Positions 41,207-49,115 of a stretch of 64,000 bases of DNA are shown in pieces. A program made the position numbers and the translations under genes. Within the stretch, counting starts at the first letter, position 1. Every line of letters starts with the position of its first letter. Source of the stretch: Kribbella sp. CA-293567 (GTDB lineage: Bacteria; Actinomycetota; Actinomycetes; Propionibacteriales; Kribbellaceae); contig NZ_CP114065.1 of NCBI RefSeq assembly GCF_027627575.1, positions 5,146,001-5,210,000 on the forward strand, in the 5' to 3' direction. A model generated the notes under the pieces. The model saw only the letters and a program-made list of their open reading frames with translations, was not told the DNA's origin and ran no database searches.

Positions 41207-42394
41207 ATGCCAGACACGCCCCGCTCCTCGTTCGGGAGCATCCGGAAGCTTCCCTCCGGCCGCCACCAAGCCCGGTACGTCGGGCCCGACGGGATGGACC
41301 ACAAGGCCGCGTTCACCTTCGACGGCAAGGGCGACGCCGAGGAGTACCTCGCCGGCGTCCGCACCGACATCGTGCGCGGGGTGTGGAAGCCAACCACCGA
41401 GCCGACGATCACCGACGTGCCTCTGGTCACCCCGTACATCCATTCGTGGATCGAAAGCCGGATCACCAAGCGAGCGAGACCGCTGGCGCCGCGCACCAAG
41501 GCCCACTACAAGTGGCTGCTTGAGACCTACATCGACCCTGTATTTGGCAAGGTCGAGGTGCCGGCGATGAACCCGGCCGCGGTCAGGACTTGGTACTCCA
41601 AGATGCCGGAGGGCCAGAAGACAGCTCGAGCTCACGCCTACAGCCTGTTGCTGTCGGCAATGAAGACAGCGGTCGAGGACGACAAGCTGCTCGACGCGAA
41701 CCCCTGCCGACTCCCCGGAGCCGCGAAGACCAAGCGCGTGCGCCGCATCGACCCGGCGACCATCCAAGAGCTGCAGGTCATCACCGACGCGATGCCTGAG
41801 CGACTCCAGCTGGTCATCCAATTGAGCGCCTGGTGCGCCCTTCGGTTCGGCGAGGTGACCGAGCTACGCCGCAAGGACACGAACCCCCGCCGGCTGAAGC
41901 TGATCGTCGAGCGCGGTGTCGTGCGCGTCGACGGCGAGATCATCGTCGGCGACCCGAAGTCAGACGCCGGCACCCGCGACCTCGAGATCCCGCCGCACCT
42001 CGCACCGATGGTTATCGACCACAACCGTCGCTTCACCCAGCTCGGCGCCAACGGACTGCTGTTCTGGGGACAGAAGACCGGCGAGCAGCTCGCCCACTCA
42101 AGTCTGCTGTGGCACTTCAACAAGGCGAAGCATGCGGCCGGCCGGCCCGACCTCACGCCCCACGGACTGCGGCACACCGGGGCGACCCTGGCGGCCCAGG
42201 CGGGCGCGACGACCAAGGAGTTGATGGCATTCCTCGGCCAGAGCACAACCGAAGCGGCGATGCTGTACCAGCACGCGTCCGAGGCGCGGGCCAAACTGAT
42301 CGCCAAACGGCTGAGCGAGTTCGCGGCCGGCGAGGACTGGAAGGAGGCGGCCGGTGATGGACAAGCCATACCTATCAATCGCGGACGTCGCTGA
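41207..42394 (+). CDS. int: Tyrosine-family integrase (prophage 2)
   Basis: Integrase of 395 residues with three parts: an N-terminal arm-binding beta domain (about 1-60, GSIRKLPSGRHQARYVGPDG), a core-binding SAM-like domain (75-165) and the catalytic domain. Catalytic residues are Arg213 (CALRFGE), Lys251, His319 and Arg322 (PHGLRHTG) and Tyr354 (AMLYQHAS). Gln345 (FLGQS) replaces the usual His/Trp. The mismatch is tolerable in some family members but unusual. It overlaps the excisionase gene by about 40 bp. Confidence 0.94.
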   Translation: MPDTPRSSFGSIRKLPSGRHQARYVGPDGMDHKAAFTFDGKGDAEEYLAGVRTDIVRGVWKPTTEPTITDVPLVTPYIHSWIESRITKRARPLAPRTKAHYKWLLETYIDPVFGKVEVPAMNPAAVRTWYSKMPEGQKTARAHAYSLLLSAMKTAVEDDKLLDANPCRLPGAAKTKRVRRIDPATIQELQVITDAMPERLQLVIQLSAWCALRFGEVTELRRKDTNPRRLKLIVERGVVRVDGEIIVGDPKSDAGTRDLEIPPHLAPMVIDHNRRFTQLGANGLLFWGQKTGEQLAHSSLLWHFNKAKHAAGRPDLTPHGLRHTGATLAAQAGATTKELMAFLGQSTTEAAMLYQHASEARAKLIAKRLSEFAAGEDWKEAAGDGQAIPINRGRR

Positions 42395-42545
42395 CATGTA
42401 CGCCGTCAGCAAGAAGACCGTGCGCGGCTGGATCAGGACCGGGCACCTGCCAGCCTTCCGGTACGGCAAGCGCCTTATCCGGATCGACCGCGAAGCAGCC
42501 GAGGCACTCGGCCGGCCGATACCGACCACCGCAGTACGGACGTAA
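42354..42545 (+). CDS. xis: Excisionase-type MerR/HTH_17 protein
   Basis: Protein of 63 residues with a winged-helix/MerR-like motif: YLSIADVADMYAVSKKTVRG, WIRTGHLPAFRYGKRLIRID. Directionality factors of actinophages have this size and motif, and the gene overlaps the integrase, so excisionase is the best call. GTG at 42354 or ATG at 42357; GGAGG precedes both. Coordinated expression with the integrase is expected. Confidence 0.85.
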   Translation: MMDKPYLSIADVADMYAVSKKTVRGWIRTGHLPAFRYGKRLIRIDREAAEALGRPIPTTAVRT

Positions 42546-42572
42546 TCCGCCCACCACGAACGGAGAATCGAC

Positions 42573-42815
42573 ATGCCCTTCGGCACCCCGACCTCGCTCC
42601 TAGCCCAGGCCACGTACGGCGCTGTCTTCACCCACACCAACGGCATCCAGATCCGCATCACCCGCGAAGATCCCGCGGCCATCCTCGGCGACCCTGTCGA
42701 CTTCGACGAGGCGATCCAGTCCGCGGTCGACGTCATGAACGCCTCGCCGGACTGGACGTTCGAGGGCGGCGGCAAGACCTATCCGACCAACGCCACACTC
42801 ACTCCGACGCCGTAA
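42573..42815 (+). CDS. Hypothetical small prophage protein
   Basis: Protein of 80 residues of unknown function: MPFGTPTSLLAQATYGAVFT, ITREDPAAILGDPVDFDEAI, then a DVMNASPDWTFEGGGKTYPT end. GGAGAATCGAC precedes the ATG. A strong hairpin terminator lies 16 bp after the stop, separating it from the oppositely oriented repressor gene. Confidence 0.55.
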   Translation: MPFGTPTSLLAQATYGAVFTHTNGIQIRITREDPAAILGDPVDFDEAIQSAVDVMNASPDWTFEGGGKTYPTNATLTPTP

Positions 42816-42830
42816 CCGCCGAGCGTTAGT

Positions 42831-42864
42831 CGAGTGGCCTGGTACCCGCGTACCAGGCCACTCG
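42831..42864. terminator. Hairpin terminator between integrase operon and repressor
   Basis: Perfect 15-bp stem CGAGTGGCCTGGTAC/GTACCAGGCCACTCG with a 4-nt loop, between the plus-strand gene ending at 42815 and the minus-strand repressor ending at 42876. Confidence 0.85.
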
Positions 42865-42875
42865 CACATTCCGCA

Positions 42876-43229
42876 CTACTCGAACCAGGAAGCCTCGGCG
42901 CCTTCAGTCGCCAGGACTCTCAGCATCCGCCGGGCGCCGGGCGACAGCCTGGGCCAAGCGTCGATCACCGCGGCCAGGTCCGGATCTTCGACCGGCTTCG
43001 GTTCAAGGCCGGCCAGGACCCGCTTCACTGACCCGGGCTGCCAGCCGAGAGCTTGCTCGAGCTGGGCGAGCGTGCCGGGATCGTAGGACTCCTTGCGGTG
43101 GTGCTCAATGCTGTCGACGGTGGTTGACGACAGACCGGCGGCCGCGCCGAACGATGCTGCGCTGTGTCCCTGCCGGGCCCGCTCGGCGGCGACCCTGGCC
43201 CCCAGCCTCGCCCAATCCCCCACGCTCAT
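42876..43229 (-). CDS. XRE-type HTH transcription regulator (candidate repressor)
   Basis: Protein of 117 residues with an N-terminal Cro/C1-type HTH (about 5-70, ARLGARVAAERARQGHSAAS, GLSSTTVDSIEHHRKESYDP) and a C-terminal region with a helical segment (ARRMLRVLATEGAEASWFE). It faces away from the early genes and probably belongs to the lysogeny switch. GTG/ATG choice is not an issue; ATG at 43229 has GGGGGA upstream. One of two putative repressors in this block. Confidence 0.75.
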   Translation of the reverse strand: MSVGDWARLGARVAAERARQGHSAASFGAAAGLSSTTVDSIEHHRKESYDPGTLAQLEQALGWQPGSVKRVLAGLEPKPVEDPDLAAVIDAWPRLSPGARRMLRVLATEGAEASWFE

Positions 43230-43303
43230 GCGGGCGAGTCTGTTGGCCGGGCCGCCGTCAAGAGGTCAACACACACAAGTCATTGCAACTTGTGGCAACT
43301 TTT

Positions 43304-43657
43304 TCAGCCGCGATCTGCCGCCCCCGGCGCACGAGTTAAGACCGCGGTCTTGCCCGCTTTGTGGTCAGTGAGGCTGACCACCACAGGCCGCTCGATGCGA
43401 CGGCCTGCACGGAACCCGTCGGCCTCTCCCATGTCATACCCGAACCGGTAGGCCTGATCCTCTGCGACCTGCCGCCTTTCCAGACGCCGGATGAGCCCCC
43501 AGTAGCACAGCAGGATCGTCCCGACGATGATGCCCGTACGCCCGAGCCCTGCTAGCGGCTGAGATCCCCCAGCCTGTTCCCACATCGCGCAGAAACCGCC
43601 CACTGCTACCAGCAGCAAACCGCCGCCCACAAACACACCTTGCTCCGCACGTCGCAC
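43304..43657 (-). CDS. Membrane protein in the immunity region
   Basis: Protein of 117 residues with two predicted transmembrane helices (VGGGLLLVAVGGFCAMWE, LAGLGRTGIIVGTILLCYWG) and a charged cytoplasmic tail. Genes of this position in lysogenic blocks sometimes encode superinfection exclusion proteins, but no family is recognised here. GTG start at 43657. Expressed from the prophage state if the layout is read at face value. Confidence 0.55.
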   Translation of the reverse strand: MRRAEQGVFVGGGLLLVAVGGFCAMWEQAGGSQPLAGLGRTGIIVGTILLCYWGLIRRLERRQVAEDQAYRFGYDMGEADGFRAGRRIERPVVVSLTDHKAGKTAVLTRAPGAADRG

Positions 43658-43823
43658 GACGTAACCCTCCCGATGGTGTCCCGTTGGATTTGGTGGAGTG
43701 CCGGCCGTGTGAGCCCGTCAAAGCAGCGCGGTCGGTACTCCCCTTAAATCCTTCACGGTGTGACCTAAGTTACGGACACCCGATCTCGGTTTGGTCACTT
43801 TCCGTACCACTATCTACGCTCCG

Positions 43824-44168
43824 TCACGAGCCGGCGGCCTTACGTGTCCGCTTCGGCGCAGGCTGCTGCTCGTCCGCGCGGATGCGCTCGACGGTCCACC
43901 GGATCAGGTCGGGATCTCCACTCGCCGCCTCGACCCGTTCAATGTCTCCGGCGCCTACGTACAGCAAGAAGTCGCGCGGCAGAGACAGCGCATCACCGAG
44001 GCCGCGCAGGGTGTTGTCGGAGATCTTCTCGTCGGCGCGCTTGACCCGATCGACGGTCGCCCGGCTCACGCGCCCGCCGGCCTCGATCTTGGGCCCGGAC
44101 AGCCCGAGCCATCCCATCTGAGCGCGCACCAGGTCGGCAATCCGCTTCCTGCCAGCCGTATCAATCAT
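43824..44168 (-). CDS. HTH-type regulator (candidate immunity repressor)
   Basis: Protein of 114 residues with a probable HTH at about 20-65 (LGLSGPKIEAGGRVSRATVD, RVKRADEKISDNTLRGLGDA) and a basic C-terminus (PKRTRKAAGS). It is divergent from the early gene at 44402 across a 233-bp region with GACGCA repeats and a TTGACT promoter, the classic repressor position. ATG at 44168 is chosen, with AGGGGGAT-type spacing unclear. Confidence 0.75.
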   Translation of the reverse strand: MIDTAGRKRIADLVRAQMGWLGLSGPKIEAGGRVSRATVDRVKRADEKISDNTLRGLGDALSLPRDFLLYVGAGDIERVEAASGDPDLIRWTVERIRADEQQPAPKRTRKAAGS

Positions 44169-44243
44169 GAATCTAAGCATGAGGGATCTGCTTTCTCCTG
44201 CGTCGTGCCGCGTCATGGTGCGGCATGCTGCCTGACACAGGAT

Positions 44244-44355
44244 GACGCATAGAAACGCAGAAAGCAGTAGCTCGACGCAGAAAGAGTTCACTGAGGTAGT
44301 TGACTCTGTCCGCATCGCGGTCATACGGTGAAGCCTCATGACGCAGCAAGACGCA
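44244..44355 (+). repeat. GACGCA repeats in the early promoter region
   Basis: GACGCA at 44244, 44274, 44340 and 44350 plus AACGCA at 44255 and an inverted copy at 44199. They surround the promoter at 44300-44329 and match the copies at 41101-41142. Probable operators of the repressor at 43824. Confidence 0.6.
44300..44329 (+). promoter_or_regulatory. Early promoter of prophage 2
   Basis: TTGACT (44300-44305), 18-bp spacer, TACGGT (44324-44329), about 70 bp before the gene at 44402 and flanked by GACGCA repeats. Plausible early lytic promoter. Confidence 0.5.
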
Positions 44356-44401
44356 GCATGAGGCGGTCGACCAACCGTCATACCCGCAAGGGAGTACCCC
44401 T

Positions 44402-44653
44402 GTGAGCAAGCTCCAGAAAGAGGCCGCTCGGCCGCTGGGTTCCGACGCCGTCGCCCCGCAGCTCCTCACCCCGAAGGCCGCCGGCGCACGAATCGGCGTC
44501 AGCGACGACACCATCCGCCGGATGGTGGCCGCTGGTGAGCTCGCCGGCACCGACATCGGGTCGCCGAACTATCCGCGCCTGCGGGTGAGCGAGATCGCTC
44601 TGGCCGAGTACATCGCTTCTCGGACCACGACAGGCGAGACGCGCTCCGCCTGA
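44402..44653 (+). CDS. Small HTH_17/MerR-like DNA-binding protein
   Basis: Protein of 83 residues with a winged-helix pattern (LTPKAAGARIGVSDDTIRRM VAAGEL, RLRVSEIALAEYIASR). It is the first early gene after the switch region, where a Cro-like or excisionase-type regulator is expected. GTG start with GGGAG upstream. It resembles the excisionase at 42354 in domain type but not in sequence. Confidence 0.72.
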   Translation: MSKLQKEAARPLGSDAVAPQLLTPKAAGARIGVSDDTIRRMVAAGELAGTDIGSPNYPRLRVSEIALAEYIASRTTTGETRSA

Positions 44654-44731
44654 GCCTCCGCCGTCCAGCAATGAACCCCGGCTCTACCGCGAAGCAGACA
44701 ACCGGGGCCCATCGACAGAAAAGAGCATCTC

Positions 44732-45262
44732 ATGCAGCAGCAGGACTTCCCGCAGTACGCACCGCGGCCGCGACAGCCGCGGTACCCGCTGACCGAGGCG
44801 GCCGAGGCCCGCCAGACCGAGCGCGACAAGCTCACGCCGTACGTCGCGGTCGCGTTGGCGATCGCCATCGTGATCGCCGGCGTCCTGGTGTTCATCGTCC
44901 TGTCGGACAACATCGCCGCCCGGGCCGGCGCCACCGCTGATAAGGCGCCCGTCCCGTCCGCGCAGCCCGGCCCGCCCGTCCCCCAGCCGATCCGCACCAA
45001 GCCGACCGAGAAGTCGCCGCCAGTACACGGGATCGTCACCGGCGACGGCACCTGGATCATCGGCAAGGACATCAAGCGCACGACGTACGAATCGGTCATC
45101 GTCGAGACCTGCTACTGGGCCAGGCTGACCAACCTGTCCGGCGACTTCAACTCGGTCACCGAGATGGGCTTCGGCCGCACCGGCAAGCAGATCGTCGAGC
45201 TCGGCCCCAACGACGTCGCGTTCCAGTCCGACGGCTGCGGCGAATGGACCGAGGTCCGATGA
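44732..45262 (+). CDS. Membrane-anchored hypothetical protein
   Basis: Protein of 176 residues: a basic cytoplasmic part (1-35), one transmembrane segment (LTPYVAVALAIAIVIAGVLV) and an extracytoplasmic Pro-rich linker leading to a domain (GIVTGDGTWIIGKDIKRTTY, SDGCGEWTEV) of unknown fold. Early-gene position suggests an exclusion or host-modifying role, but nothing proves this. ATG at 44732. Confidence 0.6.
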   Translation: MQQQDFPQYAPRPRQPRYPLTEAAEARQTERDKLTPYVAVALAIAIVIAGVLVFIVLSDNIAARAGATADKAPVPSAQPGPPVPQPIRTKPTEKSPPVHGIVTGDGTWIIGKDIKRTTYESVIVETCYWARLTNLSGDFNSVTEMGFGRTGKQIVELGPNDVAFQSDGCGEWTEVR

Positions 45263-45594
45263 CCGCCGTCGACGAAAGCCGCGGCACCATCGCCGATCGC
45301 CTGCACGACCTGGCCGACGAGCTCACGCTGGCGGCACCCGCTCTCGAGGCGGACCCCTCGCTGGTGGCGATCGCCGGCAACGAGCTCCGGATCGGCCACG
45401 TGTACTGGCCGACTACCACCCGGCGTATGTGCGTCGAGCGAATCACATTGAAGACCTGCGCGGGCCGACCGATGGATCCCATGCTCATCGCCCACGGCCC
45501 GACCGAGCTCAAGGACACCGACGACGGCGTCGTCGTCGCTGAAAAGTGGACCGACAACTTCTTCGGCGACGACTGGGTCGTGGTCGAGCGATGA
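45259..45594 (+). CDS. Hypothetical early protein
   Basis: Protein of 111 residues, function unknown: DRLHDLADELTLAAPALEAD, LRIGHVYWPTTTRRMCVERI, ending EKWTDNFFGDDWVVVER. ATG overlaps the upstream stop (ATGA). Acidic, probably soluble. Confidence 0.6.
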   Translation: MTAVDESRGTIADRLHDLADELTLAAPALEADPSLVAIAGNELRIGHVYWPTTTRRMCVERITLKTCAGRPMDPMLIAHGPTELKDTDDGVVVAEKWTDNFFGDDWVVVER

Positions 45595-45872
45595 GCGGCC
45601 TAGATCTGGCCAAGCAGGCCCGTGACGCGTTCAACCGGCACGGCAAGTTCACCGCCCGCCTGGTCGAGCACCACGGCGCGGTCGAGGTTCGCTACGTCGA
45701 CGCCGGCGACATCGCAGCCACGGTCTGGCCCCCCAGCTCGACTTCGGGCGAGCAGTGGCGATGGCTCGCGGGATACCCCGGCGGCGGCATCCGGTCCCTG
45801 CCGAAGAACACCCCTCTCGACGTCCTGGTCCCGGCCGTCGCCACGCACGTCCTCGACGAAAGGCCGAACTGA
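45591..45872 (+). CDS. Hypothetical early protein
   Basis: Protein of 93 residues, unknown function: LDLAKQARDAFNRHGKFTAR, AVEVRYVDAGDIAATVWPPS, THVLDERPN. ATG overlaps the previous stop. Part of the run of coupled early genes. Confidence 0.6.
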   Translation: MSGLDLAKQARDAFNRHGKFTARLVEHHGAVEVRYVDAGDIAATVWPPSSTSGEQWRWLAGYPGGGIRSLPKNTPLDVLVPAVATHVLDERPN

Positions 45873-46474
45873 TGACCACCGAAGCCGTTGAACTGACCGC
45901 CGTACAGCACGGAACCGACAGCATCCCGATGCCCGCGATGGACCGTCTCCCGAAGGGCAGCGCCGTGCGCCGGCTCGCTGAGATCCTCGGCCGGCCGAAC
46001 CTGGCCGTCCGCGTCACCGAACTGCTCGGCCAGCACGTCTCCGTCGTCCTGGCCCAAGCCGTGGACGCCGCGTTCGTACGCCGCATCACCGAGATCGAGG
46101 CCGAGGTCGAAGCCCGGCTGACCGCTGAGTACGCGGTCCGGTTCGCGGCCGAGCTCGAGCAGGCGCACGCCGCGATCGTCGACCGCTGGTCGATCCAGGA
46201 CCACGCCGACCACCGGGCCGAGGTCAGCGCACAGCAGGAGATCGAGGACGCCGTACGGCGCGGAGCCGAGTCCGACACCGCGGTCGCCGTCGTGCCGGAG
46301 CAGCCCGAGATCGACTGCGTCTCTCCGGAACCGCAGCCGTGGGCAACCCGCGTCGACCTGCGCCAGCCGCCCCTCGTCCTCGCCGGCGTGTTCAACCGCG
46401 CATCCGATGACGTCGCCGAGCAGGCCGAGCAGGCCCGCATCGACCGGTTCATGGCCGGAGGCAACGATGCCTAG
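45872..46474 (+). CDS. Hypothetical early protein, coiled-coil
   Basis: Protein of 200 residues. The middle has a long Glu/Arg/Ala-rich helix (AAFVRRITEIEAEVEARLTA EYAVRF and so on) that probably forms a coiled coil. No enzyme signature. Start ATG is coupled to the previous stop. Confidence 0.6.
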   Translation: MTTEAVELTAVQHGTDSIPMPAMDRLPKGSAVRRLAEILGRPNLAVRVTELLGQHVSVVLAQAVDAAFVRRITEIEAEVEARLTAEYAVRFAAELEQAHAAIVDRWSIQDHADHRAEVSAQQEIEDAVRRGAESDTAVAVVPEQPEIDCVSPEPQPWATRVDLRQPPLVLAGVFNRASDDVAEQAEQARIDRFMAGGNDA

Positions 46475-46745
46475 GGTCACGCTCAACGGACTGTCCGAAC
46501 GCACAGTCGCTGCCCTGGACCAGCTCGCCGGCACCCACATCCCCGAACCGGACGCGCCGTTCCTCGATACCTCCCGGACGTACCCCGTCGATGCGCGCCA
46601 GCTGTCCAGCGCGATCGCCGAGGGGATGGCGGCGCGGCCGGAACTCAAGCAGCCGCTGTACGTCGTACTGCGCAGGCTGCAGGCCTGGCACGCCGCGCAG
46701 CTGCTCGGTGCCGGCGGCGATACGAACCATGTGAGCGTCTCGTGA
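46467..46745 (+). CDS. Hypothetical early protein
   Basis: Protein of 92 residues, function unknown: LNGLSERTVAALDQLAGTHI, VDARQLSSAIAEGMAARPEL, VVLRRLQAWHAAQLLG. Helical by pattern. ATG at 46467 lies within the end of the upstream gene. Confidence 0.5.
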   Translation: MPRVTLNGLSERTVAALDQLAGTHIPEPDAPFLDTSRTYPVDARQLSSAIAEGMAARPELKQPLYVVLRRLQAWHAAQLLGAGGDTNHVSVS

Positions 46746-46894
46746 TGTCGGCCCAGCTCGAGTGGTTCCCCGAGCTCCCGACCAAGGACGACCTGGTCGT
46801 CGACGCCGACCGGCGCCTCGCGGCGCTGAGCCGGTCCGTCGACCAGGGCGCGCCCTGCCGCACCATCGGCCACCAGCTGGACGGTGCACGGTGA
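46745..46894 (+). CDS. Very small early ORF (49 residues)
   Basis: MSAQLEWFPELPTKDDLVVD, with an Arg-rich helix and one Cys (APCRTIGHQ). ATG overlaps the previous stop (GTGATG) and its own stop overlaps the next GTG start, the same coupling seen throughout this block, so it is probably real though short. Function unknown. Confidence 0.5.
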   Translation: MSAQLEWFPELPTKDDLVVDADRRLAALSRSVDQGAPCRTIGHQLDGAR

Positions 46895-47319
46895 CGCCCT
46901 GGTACTGCCGAGGCTGCATGCGCGCGCCCCGCAGCGGCCGCGCCGTGATCCGCTGCGACAAGTGCTGCGGGTGGAAGAACCCGCTCAAGACCGACGACGG
47001 GGCGCCTGCGCCCCAGCTGGATGCACCCCAGCCGACGGCGGTGTCCCCTGCCGCCCCGTCGTCGCTCCCTCGCCATTTCCGCCTGATCCGGCACCACGAC
47101 GTGTCCGGCGTCTCCGGCACCGGCCCCGTTGCCGAAGGCACCCAGTTCACCGACGGGTCGGTCGCGGTGCGCTGGTACGGCGACTACCCGTCGACCGCGG
47201 TCTGGCCCGACATCGACTCGGTGCTCGCCGTCCACGGTCACAAGGGCGCCACCGAGATCGAGTGGCTTGACGAACGGCCGATCCCCTACTGGCCGGCCGA
47301 AAGGACGCCTGACCAGTGA
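46891..47319 (+). CDS. Zinc-ribbon hypothetical protein
   Basis: Protein of 142 residues. An N-terminal zinc-ribbon-like part carries two Cys pairs (YCRGCMRAP, IRCDKCCGWK). The C-terminal part (HHDVSGVSGTGPVAEGTQFT, IDSVLAVHGHKGATEIEWLD) is a small beta domain. Such small zinc proteins in early phage operons are thought to interfere with host transcription or DNA, but here this is inference. Confidence 0.58.
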   Translation: MTPWYCRGCMRAPRSGRAVIRCDKCCGWKNPLKTDDGAPAPQLDAPQPTAVSPAAPSSLPRHFRLIRHHDVSGVSGTGPVAEGTQFTDGSVAVRWYGDYPSTAVWPDIDSVLAVHGHKGATEIEWLDERPIPYWPAERTPDQ

Positions 47320-48092
47320 CTCCCACCAAAACGAGCCTGCGGCACCTGCCGCTCGAGCGGCTGACCGCGCACGCCGACAACCGGCCACTGGACCGGGACA
47401 AGGTCCGCGAGATGGCCGACTCGATCCGCCAGCACGGCATCCTCACGCCGCTGATCGTGACCGAGCACCTCACCGACTACAACCGGTGGATCATCCTCGA
47501 CGGCCAGCACCGCGCGGCCGCGGCCCGGCTGGTCGGCAAGCAGCAGGTCCTGTGCTCGGTCCGCCATGGTCTCGACGCCGACAAGGACGAGCAGATCATC
47601 GTGATGCTGGTCGCCAACTGCCAGCGCGCCGAGCTGGACCCGATGCACCGCGCCGAGCAGTTCGGCGTACTGCAGAAGGCCGGCCTCACCATCGAGCAGA
47701 TCGCGACCCGCTGCGGACTCTCGCCCAGCTGGGTCTCCGAGTCCCTGGCGCTGCTCGACCTCGACACCGAAACCCGCGAACGGGTCCGCGCCGGCGACGT
47801 CGGCGTCGGCCAGGCCAAGGCCGCCGTACGGCAGGTACGCCGAGCGGTCCGCACAGGTACGCCGATCGGCGACGCGATCGGCGTCGTGCCGCAGCGACGC
47901 CCGACCGTCAACGTCGGGCCCGCCCACTTCACCCGCAAGCACCCGCTCGCCGACGTAGTCCGCGCCAGCTGCGAACACGTCGACGCGTCGACCGGCCAGC
48001 TGCGCCCGAAGGTCGGCGCATCCGGCTGCGGCCAGTGCTGGGAAACAGCCATCCGCGCCGACGAGAACAGCAAGGCGGCAACACCGTCATGA
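47316..48092 (+). CDS. ParB-like nuclease/CTPase-domain protein
   Basis: Protein of 258 residues with the ParB/Srx N-terminal fold: KVREMADSIRQHGILTPLIV, the DGQHRAAAA motif at 62-70, then a HTH-like stretch (TIEQIATRCGLSPSWVSESL). The C-terminal part has CGQCW. Phage ParB-like proteins may act in partition-like binding, antirestriction or gene regulation. No parA is adjacent, so plasmid-style partition is unlikely. ATG overlaps the upstream stop. Confidence 0.8.
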   Translation: MTPTKTSLRHLPLERLTAHADNRPLDRDKVREMADSIRQHGILTPLIVTEHLTDYNRWIILDGQHRAAAARLVGKQQVLCSVRHGLDADKDEQIIVMLVANCQRAELDPMHRAEQFGVLQKAGLTIEQIATRCGLSPSWVSESLALLDLDTETRERVRAGDVGVGQAKAAVRQVRRAVRTGTPIGDAIGVVPQRRPTVNVGPAHFTRKHPLADVVRASCEHVDASTGQLRPKVGASGCGQCWETAIRADENSKAATPS

Positions 48093-48265
48093 CCACCACC
48101 ACACCCATGGAGACCCACCGCGTGACTGCAGATCCATTCGACCCGATGGGCGACGACGGCTCGCCGTTCTCCTGCCTGCCCTGCGCAAGCATCGCCGTGC
48201 AGGCCGTCGCGGTCGTCGCCCTCACCATCTGGTTCCTGGTCGAGACCATCCGGCGGTACCTGTGA
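48089..48265 (+). CDS. Small single-pass membrane protein
   Basis: Protein of 58 residues with a transmembrane helix near the C-terminus (SIAVQAVAVVALTIWFLVET) and an N-terminal soluble stretch with CLPC. Coupled start. Function unknown. Confidence 0.55.
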   Translation: MTTTTPMETHRVTADPFDPMGDDGSPFSCLPCASIAVQAVAVVALTIWFLVETIRRYL

Positions 48266-48909
48266 AGCTCCGATCCGTCCACGTCACCGGCCGGCCGATC
48301 CAGACCTGGCCTGGTGAGCTCACCCGCGAGCGGAAGTCGTCCACGTTCAAGGCGGGCTGGTCATCCACGATCGACCTGCTCGACCGGGAGCTACATCACC
48401 TCGACGCAGAGAACGTCGTACTGCAGCTGGCGATGCGCGAGTCGGACTTCCGGCTCGACGGCGCACCCAAGGCCAACGCTCGCGCCACCCACCCAGGTGT
48501 GATCCTGTCGCTGGATTCGCCGTACGGGGCCCTGTCGTACCCGTGCGACCGGTTCACTCAGTGGGCCGACAACCTGCGCGCGATTGCCCTCGCCTTGGAG
48601 GCATTGCGGAAGGTCGACCGGTACGGCGTCACCAAGAACGGCGAGCAGTACACCGGGTGGAAGCAGCTCGACGCCGCGCGGCCGGCCTGGTCGACCGACA
48701 GCGCTGCAATCTTCATCGTCAACGCTGCGCTGCCCGACTCGACCGACGACCAGCTCCGGCACCACGCCGTCAACGTCGTCGAAAGCCTCCACATCAGAGC
48801 ACGCATGTACCGCAAGGCCGCGGCTCGCCTCCACCCCGACGTCGCTGGCGGCAACGCGGCCCAGTTCCTGCGGCTGACCTCGGCCAAGAAGTTCCTGGAC
48901 GGTGCGTGA
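48262..48909 (+). CDS. J-domain-like protein
   Basis: Protein of 215 residues. The C-terminal 35 residues (RKAAARLHPDVAGGNAAQFL, RLTSAKKFLDG) contain the His-Pro-Asp element (191-193) in a helical context resembling a degenerate J domain. The N-terminal part (1-150) is not recognised. If real, it could recruit the host DnaK/Hsp70 to a phage complex. GTG start, 4-bp overlap with the previous gene. Confidence 0.6.
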   Translation: MKLRSVHVTGRPIQTWPGELTRERKSSTFKAGWSSTIDLLDRELHHLDAENVVLQLAMRESDFRLDGAPKANARATHPGVILSLDSPYGALSYPCDRFTQWADNLRAIALALEALRKVDRYGVTKNGEQYTGWKQLDAARPAWSTDSAAIFIVNAALPDSTDDQLRHHAVNVVESLHIRARMYRKAAARLHPDVAGGNAAQFLRLTSAKKFLDGA

Positions 48910-49115
48910 TGGCCGGCTACGACATGCATTTCGGGAAATCCGACCCGAAGAACGCGACCCCACCCCGGTACACCGAGCACAAGGCCAGCAAGTCCTACGG
49001 CTGCGAGATCGGATGCGGCACAACGATCAACCCCGGCGAGCTCTACCGCCGAAGCAAGCGCAGCTTGCAGATCATCTGCATCCCCTGCTGGGAAAAGAAG
49101 TGGCCCACCACATGA
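48909..49115 (+). CDS. Hypothetical zinc-finger-like small protein
   Basis: Protein of 68 residues with Cys/His pairs (GCEIGCGTTINPGELY, IICIPCWEKKW), probably a small zinc finger. Coupled to its neighbours by 1-4 bp overlaps. Function unknown. Confidence 0.55.
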   Translation: MAGYDMHFGKSDPKNATPPRYTEHKASKSYGCEIGCGTTINPGELYRRSKRSLQIICIPCWEKKWPTT

